A DNA stretch of 64,000 nt from Terebella lapidaria (GCA_949152475.1 OX424558.1:35474651-35538650); one strand, 5' to 3'; counted from the first letter of the stretch, positions 1 to 10,623 are shown. The notes: generated by a model not told the origin, from the letters alone. Numbers and translations are program-made.

Positions 1-23
1 GAAGCGAATGTTCTTTTTTGAAG

Positions 24-905
24 TCATGAATATGAATAATGATAGCCATTTAGGCAAATATCGCAATGAAAATGTGCAAAAAAAAATGTTCCACAAGATC
101 TTTAATTGATATCTCGATAACTATTTTTTTTTTTTACAAATAGCTGATTTTGTAAAAAAAGGAGAGAAAAATGTGCGTTTATTGTGGTGTGTTCTTCAAC
201 ATCAATTTCAAAGAATAAAAATCAACATCTGTCTCGACTTAAATCAGGCTTTAAAAACTGTTTATATCGCTAGTATTGAAATTTCCAGGTTACCAAGCCT
301 TTGGTCATGTATGACCTATTGGCATGGCGTTGCGTCCGTCGTCGCTCATCGTTGATGTTCGTGTTCTCAAAATATCTGCAATACCTTTTTTTCTAATTTA
401 TGCATAGGACTCCCAATATCGTTGTCCTGATTGCCCATATTTTTGTCTTAATTAAAGCAAATATCCTGATATGACGTCATGAATAAGAATAATGGTAGCC
501 AATGAGGCAAATATCGCAATAAAGATAAGGGGAAAAAATCCACAAGAACTTCGTGACAACTCTCTTTTTCTTTTTTCTTTTTTACAAAATAACCAATTTT
601 GTTTGAAAAAGCAAAAACGGCGTGTTTATTGTAGTGTGTTCTTCAACATAAATTTCAAAGTATAAAATCGAACATCTGTCTCGACCTTATTCAGGCGTTA
701 AAGTTAATATGGACAATATTGAAAATTCTAGGCTACCAAACCTTTGGTCCTATGACCTATTGGCATGGCGTTGCGTCCTTCATCGGTTATCGCTGATCAG
801 CGTCTTTTGAACTATTCCTATCCTAAGAATTTAGAATTATTATGGCATGTGAAAACATTCCGTTACAAGTTCAGTCAATTTTCTTTTATTATGGAAATAT
901 TTTTG
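24..905. repeat. Tandem pair of degenerate repeats (about 440-bp period)
   Basis: Bases 24-339 and 472-777 are alignable by eye: both start with a tcatgaat-a-gaataatg-tagcca word, pass through a T-rich stretch and a shared tttattgt-gtgtgttcttcaacat segment, and end in a degenerate copy of the 5' end of the main repeat family (ccttTGGTC ... gacctattggcatggcgttgcgtcc at 288-339 and 721-777). The hairpin arms at that end are eroded, so these copies look old. No coding capacity is seen. Confidence 0.6.
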
Positions 906-1343
906 TTCGGGTTGTAAACACAAACCCTTGGTGGATCGTAATGTCTATATCGTTATGCAGACTCCAAACTGCAAACTGCGGTACATCACTTCATAATATC
1001 CACCATCTTGATGTTTGGGCGATATGAAACTTTTTTATAGTCCATCAGGGCACTCATGGACACCTCGAAAAATAGGTATAATGTAGGTTGATCATTTTTG
1101 TGGAAATAATTCCGAATATATGAGCGGATCAGACTGCAATGGATATATACGGTCACCGTTCATTCTCCTGTAAACTATGTGCGGACAAATGTTTTTGTCT
1201 GAATGAAATATACACCACTGCCGAATTTTTGTCCAGTTTTACAATAATATTGCGTTTTATTACTTCGGAAATAATAATTGATCATGAAAATCTACAAAAC
1301 TTTTTCATATAAATGGAATTAACAATTAAATAGGTGTATCAAT
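906..1343. other. Gene-free stretch
   Basis: AT-rich sequence with only short open frames. I see no splice-flanked exon, RNA gene or repeat structure here. Confidence 0.5.
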
Positions 1344-1750
1344 TTTGCCCAAAGTTTGCGATAGGACTTTGGCCTATTTCGTACACCATGCCGTTTTGGC
1401 TGCTTTCTGTCTTTTAGTCGTCTCAGAGCCAGTAAGGCGAGAGGTCGTCGGTGGGCACGTCGATGTGCTCTATGTCCCCTTTGTCTGGCTAGAGGTGGTC
1501 CTAGGACCGCGGGGGCAATTCCAATAGGGGGCTCAGGAGGGGGGCTACTTTGATCCGGGTGTTCACGCGCCCACGGATTGGTAGTCCTTGCCCTGGGATG
1601 GTGCATACAGGCTCTGACAGAATGTCAGGCTATCCGGGGTTCTATCCCAGTGGTGGACCGTTGGCGAGGCCGACCAACAACACGCCCACGTGCTCGAGTC
1701 TCGTGAAGCCGCTCCCATGACTTTTGGCTAGACACACCAGGCTACGACAC
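1344..1750. repeat. Interspersed repeat, copy 1 (second copy at 9750-10145)
   Basis: This GC-richer block shares ordered words with 9750-10145: tttggcc(t)att/ttcc near the start, then gtctggct, ctaggaccgc or ttaggacccc, ggtgcatacagg, ggttctatcc, ggtggaccgt/at, cccacgtgctcg or cccatgtgctcg, and gacacaccaggctac or gacacaccgggctac. Opposed open frames in both copies are by-products of the GC content. The word ggttctatcc resembles a polymerase III B box, but no matching A box was found, so I leave the class open. Confidence 0.6.
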
Positions 1751-2375
1751 ATAACCATATGTGTAGTTGTGGTTGGAAATATATGAAACAAAAAGTTTCT
1801 CTGCAGTTTTGGGTTCTATCCGACCCATTACCGCTACATTTAAAAATCTAGAAAAATCTATGGAGGGATTTAGTCAGAATGTAGGTGAAACCAATATGGC
1901 CGCCGTCAATCAGTAAAATCAAGAAAAATAAATTGTTGATATATATGAGAACTGTACAGATGGATATAGGGCATATTGTAAGGCCTTTGAGTATCCCAGT
2001 GGTGCAACATTGAAATAGCTGATGTATTCGGCTATCGCCATGTCAAACTAGGTCATACTGGGCCCCTTAGCAACCGCGTTGCTATGGGCTACCACACATG
2101 GACTACACGTATACTGTTTGGGCTCGGTATTGCACTATATCTTCGTCACAGATCCCATAAACAAACAGGTAAATGATGATGTTCTGTATTTTGATTTTTG
2201 TGGCTGCATATATTCATAGCAACCAAGTCATCTGCCTTAGCAACCAATTGTTATATCATAGCAACGAGCTGGCCAATGGTGACAAACAGTTGGCATGGAG
2301 CAGATGGTATGGCCGACGTCACATCGTGCATGTAATTCATACCACCCATGCACATACAGAATTTTCTGGAAGCTC
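1751..2375. other. Gene-free stretch with AGCAACC-like words
   Basis: No gene or clear element. Several scattered words of the form tagcaacc or agcaacg occur between 2060 and 2270; they are too irregular to call a repeat. Confidence 0.4.
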
Positions 2376-2935
2376 CTACAAAAGCTGTAAAATCGATAAT
2401 AAGTGATATATTAGCCATTTTGTCCTGTGACCTTGAAAATGAGGTCAAAGGTCAAATTCAAGGTCATGACAATAATCTGCATATATCATTTCCTATATGT
2501 TCATAATTGATTGCTAAGCCTTGAAGTCGATAACAAGCGAGATATTAGCCATTTTGTCCTGTGACCTTGAAAATGAGGTCGAAGGTCAAATTCAAGGTCA
2601 TCAGAATATTCAGCATGCATCATTTCCTATATGTCCACAATTGATTCCTAAGCTGTAGAGTCGATAATAAGCGAGATATAAGCCATTTTGTGCTCTGACC
2701 TTGAAACTGAGGTCAGAGGTCAAATTCAAGGTCACGAGAATATTCAGCATATATCATTTCCTATATATAACCCATTTTGTGCTCTGACCTTGAAATTGAG
2801 GTCATAAGTAAAATTCAAGGTCACGAGAATATTCAACATATATCACTTCCCATAGATCCACAATTAATTCCTAGTCTCTAATCTCAATATCAAGTGAGAT
2901 ATTAGGCATAATGTGTCCTATTATAAAGCATAGGA
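2376..2935 (-). repeat. Degenerate AGGTCA-rich satellite monomers (about 134 bp)
   Basis: About four monomers in reverse orientation relative to the array at 23937-26250. Each carries aaggtca/tgacctt words followed by attcaaggtca, then a cat-atatcatttcctatatg spacer. They are more diverged from each other than the GAS2-intron array. Confidence 0.75.
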
Positions 2936-3357
2936 GAATTTACCATGGGAAAGTCCCATTTGGGCCGAGTTTGGGCCAAAATGGCCCACTTCGAGCGATT
3001 CAAGCGCAACGAAATTTATAGACATCATAGGAGTACATATGAGGAGTGTTATGTATCAAAAAGAAAAAAAAAATACTGAACAGATTTTGAGAAAATGGCC
3101 GCCAAAGTCCAAAATCATACATTTTTCGTCGAAAACGGCCGCCATTTTTAAAAAAATGCGAAAATCAAAAAACTAAAAAATACCTCCTTCTTGAATTATT
3201 TTAAAGTATTTTTGTGCAAAATTTCAGAAAAATTCGCCCGTAAACAAAAAAGATAAAAACGTGGACGACGACGACGACGACGACGGACGATGACGACGGA
3301 CGCAACGCCATGCCAATAGGTTAGTTTAAACATATTTATTTTAATTGGATTGTACAA

Positions 3358-3375
3358 TAGTTCCCGAAGGAACTA
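3358..3375 (-). other. 3' UTR hairpin with UUCG tetraloop in the LINE
   Basis: On the element strand, a perfect 7-bp stem (TAGTTCC with GGAACTA) closes a TTCG loop, giving the very stable C(UUCG)G tetraloop in RNA. It lies about 35 bp from the element's 3' end, where LINEs of the L2/CR1 kind carry stem-loops recognised by their own reverse transcriptase. The function here is inferred. Confidence 0.6.
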
Positions 3376-3716
3376 ATCTAGGTACTCTCCAAGAGAAAAA
3401 AAAAACGAACAAAATTGAAAAAAAAAAAATGAACGTAAACAATGAAGCAAGTAAAATACAAACAAACTAGATATATACAGTTATAATACATGAGAGAATC
3501 GAATGGATGGTCCATGAGTATGATATGAGATGACACGAAAAAGAAAAACATTATATTTTAATATAAATTGGTGTTTAACATTTTGGTCGAAGAGATGAAA
3601 ATTAAACATAATATAACAAAATATGAAGACAATACAAGCGAACTAAATAGCCACAAAGATACTATTAAGATATTAATGATCCATGAGATGACATGAGAGG
3701 AAGATGAGACACAATT

Positions 3717-6700
3717 TTACACTGCGTGAGTGTTCGCGAAACGGCCTGTTGTTATTATATAAGCTTGAACAGCATGCATAATATATATGTTTGTTTGAGA
3801 ATCGAAATTACAGTTCCCTGCTGTCAGAACCTCTATACGTTCTAATAACGGCATTTTATTAAAAGGTTGATAGTTTTTGGATTCGAGAATTTCATCTAAA
3901 GATTTGAGAAGTTTATTTCTTTGTACTGGATACTTAGGGCATTGGAGGAAATAATGAAGAGCTGTTTCATTCGGAAAACCACAAGAACAAGAAGGAGAGT
4001 CAATCATGGAATTTTTGAATAGGTGATTATTTAACTTGCTGTTTTTTAGTCGTATTCTTGTCAGCAGGATATTTGGAAGTCGTTTACCAGTGGAGTACCA
4101 AGTGGGAGCGTGTTCTGCAATATAGATAGACTTGATTTTTCTCACAAATGAATTCTTACTTGGTTCAGTTCTCACATCGTTGGGGAGGGAGTTCCACAGG
4201 GACAATGAACGAGGGACAAAGGAACGGCGGAATCGTTCGGTCTTGCAGCGGGGCAGGTCCATGGTTCTGCAATTCCTCAATATGTTTTCGACTGGAGTTC
4301 GTAAATAAGGCAGAATAATATTCGACAGATATTGTGGAGCTTGAGAATTGAGACACTTATATAATGTAGATAGGCTGCTGATTTTTCTGCGTTCAGACAG
4401 AGGCGTCCATCCCAGATCTTTGAGTAGTTTTTGGCGATTAGTGTTGAAAAGCGCACCGGAACAAATCAGGGCCGCTTGATGCTGCATATTTTCCAATTTA
4501 TTATCATTAGTAATGGTCTGATCGGCGAAAACTATGGAGCCATATTCAAGGATAGGTCTTATATAAGTAAAATATAATTGTTGCAAAGTATTGCGATTGA
4601 ATTTTCGGGATAGTTTCCTCAGAATGTTCAAGCGTGCGCCTGCTGATTTACAAACGTTCTGAACATGGTCGTTCCAGGACATGTTACTTGTAAGTGTGAT
4701 ACCAAGGTGGTTATGAAATTGCGAATCTAGCAAAGTATTGCCGTCTAAATACAGCGGTTCATATTTAACAACTTTCCTTTTCGTGCTAATGGTGAGTACC
4801 TCTGTTTTGTTTGGATTCAGTGTCATGAACCAGGCAGTGGCCCATTTATTAATGATATCTAAAGATGTATTTAGATTCCTTACCGAAAGGACAGGATTGT
4901 CCATAACATTCCATACGATTGTATCATCCGCATATAGATTCACATTGCAATTTATGTTGTCAGTTAAGTCATTTATATACACTAAGAACAGTAAAGGACC
5001 TAATATAGACCCCTGTGGGACACCCGACTTTATATCAGCTACATCTGACTTTATACTGTTTATTACAACTTGCTGTTTTCTGTTAAGTAGATAGGAATAT
5101 AGAATATCGAGTAGTCGCCCACATATACCGTAATGGCGTAATTTTTGGATGAGACCCCTGTGCCAAACTCTATCAAATGCCTTGGAATAATCCAGAAAAA
5201 CTATTTTTAGATCCTTATTGTTATCCAAGCTACAATAGATTTCATGAACCAAATATAACAATTGGTTTATTGTACCATCCCCTTTCTTGAAACCCGAATT
5301 CAACGGAGTGAGTATATTATTATCAATAAAGTAACTGTACAATTTCTTGAAAATTATTCGTTCAAATACTTTGCTCATGTTGCATAGAAGGGAAATAGGC
5401 CTATAATTATCGACAATTTGACGACTTTGTTTTTTGTGAACCGGTATAACATTACTCACTTTCCAGCAATCTGGATATTCACCTGATACAAGACATCTAT
5501 CGAATATTATACTTAATGGTTCAGCGAGCGATACTGAACAATTTTTCAAGATATTAGTACCAATGAGATCCGGTCCAGTTGCTTTACAAGTGTTCAGCGA
5601 TAATAGAATTTCATATATTTCGATGACATCACAAGTGATGTGATCTAGAAATTGTGATTTGATATTCGCGGCGGGCAGCTGTGGTATATCAACTGTATTC
5701 GATGTTTCCGGTAACTTACACTGTGATGAAAAATATTCGTTGAACATATTTGCTTTTAGAAAATCATCATTTACTGGCCCATTTTCTACATCAATCAAGG
5801 GTGGAATAATATTGAGAGACGAACCATCGAAATACTTTTTAACTACTTTCCAGAAGTATTTTGGGTCATTATTTGTCATTAACGATTGATTAACCTGGGA
5901 TTCATGATGGGATTTCTGCTTCCGACATTCCCTAAGAGCTTGGTTCCGTAATTTCCTATACATATCAAGATGTTCTGCCTTCTTAGATTTCTTATAACGT
6001 TTGAAGGCTCTGTTTCTTCTACGTATAAGCTTTTTCAGGCGTTGGTGAAACCAGGGTTTATTTGTATATTTACAGCTGACTTCCCTGTAGTAGATATACT
6101 GCCTGGTAATGTTGAACAATATTTCTGTGAAAACAGACACCATTTCATTTATATTAGTGTAACTGAATAGGATGGTTTGCCATTGAACTGACAGTAAGGC
6201 TCTATTAAGGCCTTCGAAGTCGGCTGTGTTGAAATTCCAAACATAGCGTTTCGATGATGCTTGGGTGTTGTTTTCGAAAAACATATCACATGTTATAAAA
6301 CAGTGGTCGCAGTTAGAAATCGGTGCATGATTCGTGACGCTTGAGACAAACTCAGGAGTATTTGTGAATATCAGGTCCAATATGTGATCGGGGAAGCCCA
6401 GATTATTAAAGTGCGTTGGTTCGTTAACAATTTGACTCAGTCCCATTGACTCACTGACATCAATAAATTTGTTACCAAACTCACTCTTGTTATGATCACT
6501 GTCCCACACCTCACATCGATCGTTAAAGTCCCCCATTACTAAAACAGAGTCAACGTCACTGTTCAGAGCCGAGATAGTAGAAATGGAGAATTGGTTTAAA
6601 AATGCATCCCGTTCTGCGGCCGATTGACCAGGAGGTCTGTAAAACAGTCCGATTAAGATTGATTTCTTACATTGCATGTCCAACTGGACCCAGAGTGAAT

Positions 6701-7205
6701 CGGTATTCGACTCAATATCATTCCTACGTTTATATGCAGTGTTTGAAGAACAGTACAACATGATTCCTCCCCCGCGTCCGACCGAACGATCCCGACGTTC
6801 CGGTGGAAAATATCCGTCGATCAACAGTAAATGATTGGGAGTTTTAGCTGTTAACCAAGTCTCAGTAATAGCAATGACATCCAATTTTAGATTTTGCGCA
6901 TAATTAGTTATTTCCCCTAATTTTTCATCAGAATCATGAGCAAAGACACTTCTGGCGTTGACGAGTGAAATTGACAAGGGTTTCATATAATCGCCAGGGC
7001 CAGGATTCAGCTCAACATCTCCACACAATAAAATTAGAAGTAGAAGTAGGTATTGCATGAACGAAATATTTTCCAATACAACATGATGAGGGAAATTAAG
7101 AAACACAACAAGCCATTTCGGACTACGGTTACATCTTGACTCATATATGAATGGGAATCGTGAATGAGTAATGTAATGAGCGAATATGAGTGAGTACACG
7201 ACCAT
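3717..7205 (-). CDS. LINE ORF2: apurinic-type endonuclease + reverse transcriptase, with N-terminal 2A motif
   Basis: Open for 1162 codons from the ATG at 7205; a second in-frame ATG lies at 7058, just before the hydrophobic leader and 2A motif. Residues 62-70 are GDVELNPGP, a canonical 2A ribosome-skipping motif preceded by a leucine-rich run. The endonuclease spans about residues 77-313, with NARSV, the TETW glutamate, YRPPG, GDFND and NCDH in the expected order. The reverse transcriptase follows, with NYRPISLL, SKAFDRV, GVPQGSILGP and the catalytic YADD at 758-761. A C-terminal CxCx8Hx4C motif sits near residues 1073-1090, as in many jockey/CR1-like proteins. The product would nick target DNA and copy the element RNA by target-primed reverse transcription. 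The frame is uninterrupted and all visible catalytic motifs are present. Clade assignment is by motif and general resemblance only. Confidence 0.92.
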   Translation of the reverse strand: MVVYSLIFAHYITHSRFPFIYESRCNRSPKWLVVFLNFPHHVVLENISFMQYLLLLLILLCGDVELNPGPGDYMKPLSISLVNARSVFAHDSDEKLGEITNYAQNLKLDVIAITETWLTAKTPNHLLLIDGYFPPERRDRSVGRGGGIMLYCSSNTAYKRRNDIESNTDSLWVQLDMQCKKSILIGLFYRPPGQSAAERDAFLNQFSISTISALNSDVDSVLVMGDFNDRCEVWDSDHNKSEFGNKFIDVSESMGLSQIVNEPTHFNNLGFPDHILDLIFTNTPEFVSSVTNHAPISNCDHCFITCDMFFENNTQASSKRYVWNFNTADFEGLNRALLSVQWQTILFSYTNINEMVSVFTEILFNITRQYIYYREVSCKYTNKPWFHQRLKKLIRRRNRAFKRYKKSKKAEHLDMYRKLRNQALRECRKQKSHHESQVNQSLMTNNDPKYFWKVVKKYFDGSSLNIIPPLIDVENGPVNDDFLKANMFNEYFSSQCKLPETSNTVDIPQLPAANIKSQFLDHITCDVIEIYEILLSLNTCKATGPDLIGTNILKNCSVSLAEPLSIIFDRCLVSGEYPDCWKVSNVIPVHKKQSRQIVDNYRPISLLCNMSKVFERIIFKKLYSYFIDNNILTPLNSGFKKGDGTINQLLYLVHEIYCSLDNNKDLKIVFLDYSKAFDRVWHRGLIQKLRHYGICGRLLDILYSYLLNRKQQVVINSIKSDVADIKSGVPQGSILGPLLFLVYINDLTDNINCNVNLYADDTIVWNVMDNPVLSVRNLNTSLDIINKWATAWFMTLNPNKTEVLTISTKRKVVKYEPLYLDGNTLLDSQFHNHLGITLTSNMSWNDHVQNVCKSAGARLNILRKLSRKFNRNTLQQLYFTYIRPILEYGSIVFADQTITNDNKLENMQHQAALICSGALFNTNRQKLLKDLGWTPLSERRKISSLSTLYKCLNSQAPQYLSNIILPYLRTPVENILRNCRTMDLPRCKTERFRRSFVPRSLSLWNSLPNDVRTEPSKNSFVRKIKSIYIAEHAPTWYSTGKRLPNILLTRIRLKNSKLNNHLFKNSMIDSPSCSCGFPNETALHYFLQCPKYPVQRNKLLKSLDEILESKNYQPFNKMPLLERIEVLTAGNCNFDSQTNIYIMHAVQAYIITTGRFANTHAV
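6996..7022 (-). other. 2A ribosome-skipping motif in LINE ORF2
   Basis: Encodes GDVELNPGP, matching the D-V/I-E-x-N-P-G-P core of 2A and 2A-like peptides. Skipping would occur between the last glycine and proline, releasing a short hydrophobic leader (21 residues if translation starts at 7058, about 69 if at 7205) from the endonuclease-RT protein. 2A-like motifs at this position are established in non-LTR elements of several marine invertebrates. Confidence 0.88.
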
Positions 7206-7877
7206 ACGTACATGTGCAGATAGAGCTTGGAGCTCCGACAATCAAACATAATTAAACTGGGATTTGCATAAATGTAACGAACATATACAACACAGTGATC
7301 AAACACTGACAATCAACATGAGATAATTTCTGCAGAACACATGTACCTGTAACGTTCGAATGGAAAATACGTGTATGAATCGAAATCGAAGTAAAAAGCG
7401 TGAACCAAGCTGAGTTGCATCATTTTGGAACTTCTTATAATTATGTATTAATAAATTGGATATAACACATAAGAAATACATATATTTAGGTACATCTCTG
7501 TTGTCTTATACCGAAAGTATGACTATATACCTCAAAAATTATTATTATGATAATAATGGTGTGAGATTACGATGGCAACGAGCCCTTGTATTTACTGGCA
7601 AAATTGTGTGTGGAATAAATAGGTATATAAACTGACAACGCTTGTGAAATTATCACCTGCGGTAAGCGAATAGAAGCGCACAAGGAGATACCTCAAAAGA
7701 TCGAAGGTGCGTGTTGGATCGAGCGCTCTTATGGCGTGTATTAATTGGAACAATAAAACAGAAAGACATATTTAAGATCGTTTACCCCTGATAAAAAATA
7801 CTATCGGTCCCAGTATTCGCTGGTTGAACTGTGGTCAAGAAATCAAGTTGTGCAATTAAAAATCAAGTAAGTTTTGT

Positions 7878-8155
7878 CACATTTCATTTGATTATGGCAA
7901 TTTGCACCAATGATGACCAACATGATCAAGTGATTTCAACAATATTACACTTAATTATAGCAAATTGCGCAACTGATGATCGAGCAAATTCAGCCATATT
8001 TCATTTGTTAATAATAAATTGGACAAATAATGATCAACCTATGATCAATATTTCATTTGATTATGGCAAACAGCACAATTAATGATTAAGCTGGTTCAGC
8101 TATACTTATTCAATTACGGCAAAATTCATAACTGATGATCATGTGAACTTCGCCA
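7878..8155 (-). repeat. Five degenerate tandem units (about 48-63 bp) upstream of LINE ORF2
   Basis: Units start near 7878, 7941, 7996, 8048 and 8101. Each has a motif like atatttcatttgattatggca, then a tgatgatca word, then a short variable part. They lie in the LINE's 5' region; tandem monomers in LINE 5' UTRs can act as promoters, but nothing here proves that. Confidence 0.5.
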
Positions 8156-8425
8156 TAATTTAAGTAGGTGTGGCTCAGACGAAAAACCATGACTTTAGAC
8201 GACGTTGCAACTTTAGCGTTAGAGCAAAACTGAGAGCAAGTACTCAATAACGAGGACATATTAAATGTACATGACGAACAATGTAGATATCTCCAACATG
8301 AAGACAATAATGTGAGATACCCCTTGATATAACGTCAGTTAATGATTCAGAAATTACACTTGAGTGGCATCGTCAGAGACATCTTTAGTAAAAAAAATAA
8401 TACAAGACCATAGGTCCGGTAACCT

Positions 8426-9164
8426 AAAAACATGTCCTTCAAAATTTGCTTAGTATAGCTTGGTCATCTAAAAGACGTAAACATAATTGTCATGTGGACC
8501 CTATTGCACACTTTCGTGGCTGACACCCGGACCAGTTGGTGCAATCTGATTTCAATCGACACATGGGCTACTTGTGAAACCCACATATATATCCTGGTGA
8601 GAATATCGTCATTGATACGGAATTACAACTTGGTTGTCATAGAAAACTGGATGGACAGTATACACAATGATGAAGATAGCTTTTAAAATATATCATATCA
8701 AACACAGATAGATATATTCCATCTCCTTAGATAGGATAGGTAGTAGCATCGCATAAATCATTGCGTTCATCTGTTATTTTAACCATGGTTGATATGCCTG
8801 ACAAATGGTTGCCTAGCAACCATCTGAAAACCAAAATTTTAGTCCGCCTCTGTGTATCCAAAATTTTGTGATATGTTATGGTTAATCTGTATGCCAAATT
8901 TAGAAAGTTTATGACAAATTTCACGATCCCGCCGAGTTTCAAACCATAGCCAATGCATGAAACGTGTTCCTGATTTTCACAATTTGGCTCATGGATAGTA
9001 CCCATATTTCACCCCAATTCTGGCTAGTTCCCACTATAGATTTTTCTAGATTTTTCCCTATTATAGGAGTAAGACCCATAGATCCAGAAACAACCAAGAA
9101 ACCTCTTGTTTCAAATATTTCCAACCTCGCCCATTTTTGGGCCTTCGTTGACTGGACTATGATG
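8426..9164. other. Gene-free stretch
   Basis: No exon, RNA gene or repeat structure recognised. Short open frames on both strands at 8727-9215 overlap one another and lack family resemblance. Confidence 0.5.
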
Positions 9165-10305
9165 TCATGTATCAGGCTGGACCCGCCCGGCAGACTAGTA
9201 CCTGGTCATAATTAGGGCTGCGACGGTAAGGCCGATTGCCGATAATGGCAGTGATTCTTCTGCACTACCTTTAGTGAAGTTGACTGCCGATAAACCGTAG
9301 AGAATCTCAGGAGCCAGACTTTCAATATGAACATTTTTTTCGTACATTTTATTGACTTTGGCGGGCTTGTTCAAAGGTTTTTTTGGCAGTCTGTGTCATT
9401 AGCAGTGGTTAGTCTTGACCTATTTTAGCAGTGTGCAGCAATTTTCCTACGCTTTTCATGTAGGAGTATGGCCCCTTATAGTGCTCAATGCCCAGACATA
9501 AATTAATATGGTTACCAGTAGCGGTAGTGAAAAGCCCCTGATAGTGCTCACTGCCCCATACATAAATTCATACAGTGACCGGTAGTGGTAGTGAAAACTC
9601 ATGACAAATTACCGGTAGTGATTTTTCCTTACCGTCGCAGTCCTAGTCATAATTAAGTATAATCATTACATCCGCCGTGACCAAGCCCAAGGTGCCGAGC
9701 GCTTGTGCCCTAGTTAGCGGCGTCAAATGTTACATAGGTAAGTTTGTCGATTTTTCCCAAAGATTGCAATAGGTATTTGGCCTTTTCCGAGCACCATATT
9801 CTGGCTACTTCGTGTTCAAAGTTATATGTATTTTGGAGACACATTGTCATTTATCAATTCACTACATGTACACCGTTCCAATGGTGGAGCGCAGCCAAGT
9901 GCTCCTGTCCCCTCACGTCTGGCTGACTGGCTGGAGGGTCTTAGGACCCCAGGGACAATTCCACTTGGAAAGACAGGTGGAATTGATATCCTGGGATGGT
10001 GCATACAGGATCTGGCAGACCGCCGGGGTATCCAAGGTTCTATCCTTGTGGTGGACCATCGGCGAGGCTGGCCAGTAACATGCCCATGTGCTCGTGTGCT
10101 GGGCTGCTGCTCTCATGGCTCTCAGGCTCGACACACCGGGCTACATAATCATGATGATGTATTTCTGATGTTATGTATACGACCGGAAAGTCCCCATCCG
10201 GCGAACTAGTACTTGGTCACAGTTAAGTAATAATCACGGCACCTGTCATAACCATGCCGCAGTGCGGGGTACTTGCGTCCAAGGTAGCGGGCGCCGATAA
10301 GTTTC
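9165..10305. repeat. Direct repeat pair flanking a common repeat, with filled and empty hAT site
   Basis: Sequence at 9185-9204 plus 9646-9720 (cccggcagactagtacctgg, then gtcataattaagtataatca) matches 10190-10300 (tccggcgaactagtacttgg, then tcacagttaagtaataatca, ending near a tagcgg-cg word). The first copy is interrupted by the hAT MITE; the second has no insertion at that point. The block 9750-10145 is copy 2 of the interspersed repeat seen at 1344-1750. Confidence 0.65.
9213..9645. mobile_element. hAT-type MITE with perfect 8-bp target duplication
   Basis: A 433-bp element with terminal inverted repeats starting TAGGGCTGCGACGGTAAGG on the left and ending CCTTACCGTCGCAGTCCTA on the right (one mismatch). 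It is flanked by direct 8-bp repeats GTCATAAT at 9205-9212 and 9646-9653. The TAGGGCTGC-type end and 8-bp duplication are characteristic of hAT elements. It has no coding capacity, so it depends on a transposase elsewhere. A related unoccupied site lies near 10210. Confidence 0.85.
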
Positions 10306-10572
10306 ATTGATTCTCACAAATCCTCAAAAATCCACATTTGAACGACTGTACCATTGAGAATGAATATTCGGTTCACTGAAGTCATGAATAGCATTTTTCC
10401 TCCTTGAAAAATGTGTTTTCATTCTACACCATGTTTCGTATCCCCCAAACCACCATTTCTGATACAGATCTCTGTCATATATACCTCAGGAAATGTTTAT
10501 TTCTTACTGATGTGAATGACTTGGTAAATGTATTTTAAATCGGTAGTTTATCAATATGTCATGTGTTTTTCC

Positions 10573-10574
<2 letters not shown>

Positions 10575-10621
<47 letters not shown>
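10575..10621. repeat. (GA)n microsatellite
   Basis: About 23 uninterrupted GA units. It generates a spurious serine-leucine-rich open frame on the minus strand. Confidence 0.95.

Positions 10622-10623
<2 letters not shown>

Larger units (their letters stand above)
3326..8402 (-). mobile_element. APE-type non-LTR retrotransposon (LINE, CR1/L2/Crack-like group)
   Basis: The limits are inferred from the interrupted host repeat: left flank ccaatagg, right flank gaccataggtccggtaacct. On the minus strand it comprises about 1.2 kb of 5' region with short tandem repeats, one long ORF2 (endonuclease plus reverse transcriptase), and a 0.39-kb 3' region ending in an AT-rich tail with a hairpin. No ORF1 of convincing length is seen upstream of ORF2; some 2A-bearing families are thought to have only one main ORF. 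No clear target-site duplication was found. The single uninterrupted ORF suggests a fairly recent insertion. Confidence 0.75.
2376..8425 (-). mobile_element. Reverse-oriented Helentron-like (HINE) element, 3'-truncated, split by a LINE
   Basis: Read on the minus strand, this starts at 8425 with AGGTTACCGGACC, the family's 5' end. It is interrupted after the hairpin's first arm and resumes at about 3325 with cctattggcatggcgttgcgtcc, a GTC-rich microsatellite (3265-3300) and the family's conserved 5' body (2940-3260), followed by AGGTCA-rich satellite monomers down to about 2376. The interval 3326-8402 is therefore an insertion and holds the LINE. The usual 3' end (GTCCGGTAACC plus hairpin) is not found near 2376, so that end is missing. 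The order of events, element first and LINE second, follows from the interruption. Confidence 0.7.

Noticed and set aside
1620-1680. tRNA-derived SINE, because of ggttctatcc
   Set aside because: No A box at a suitable distance and no tRNA-like fold seen in either copy.
4738-6170. Plus-strand frames of 66-118 codons inside the LINE
   Set aside because: Antisense shadows of ORF2; no family resemblance.
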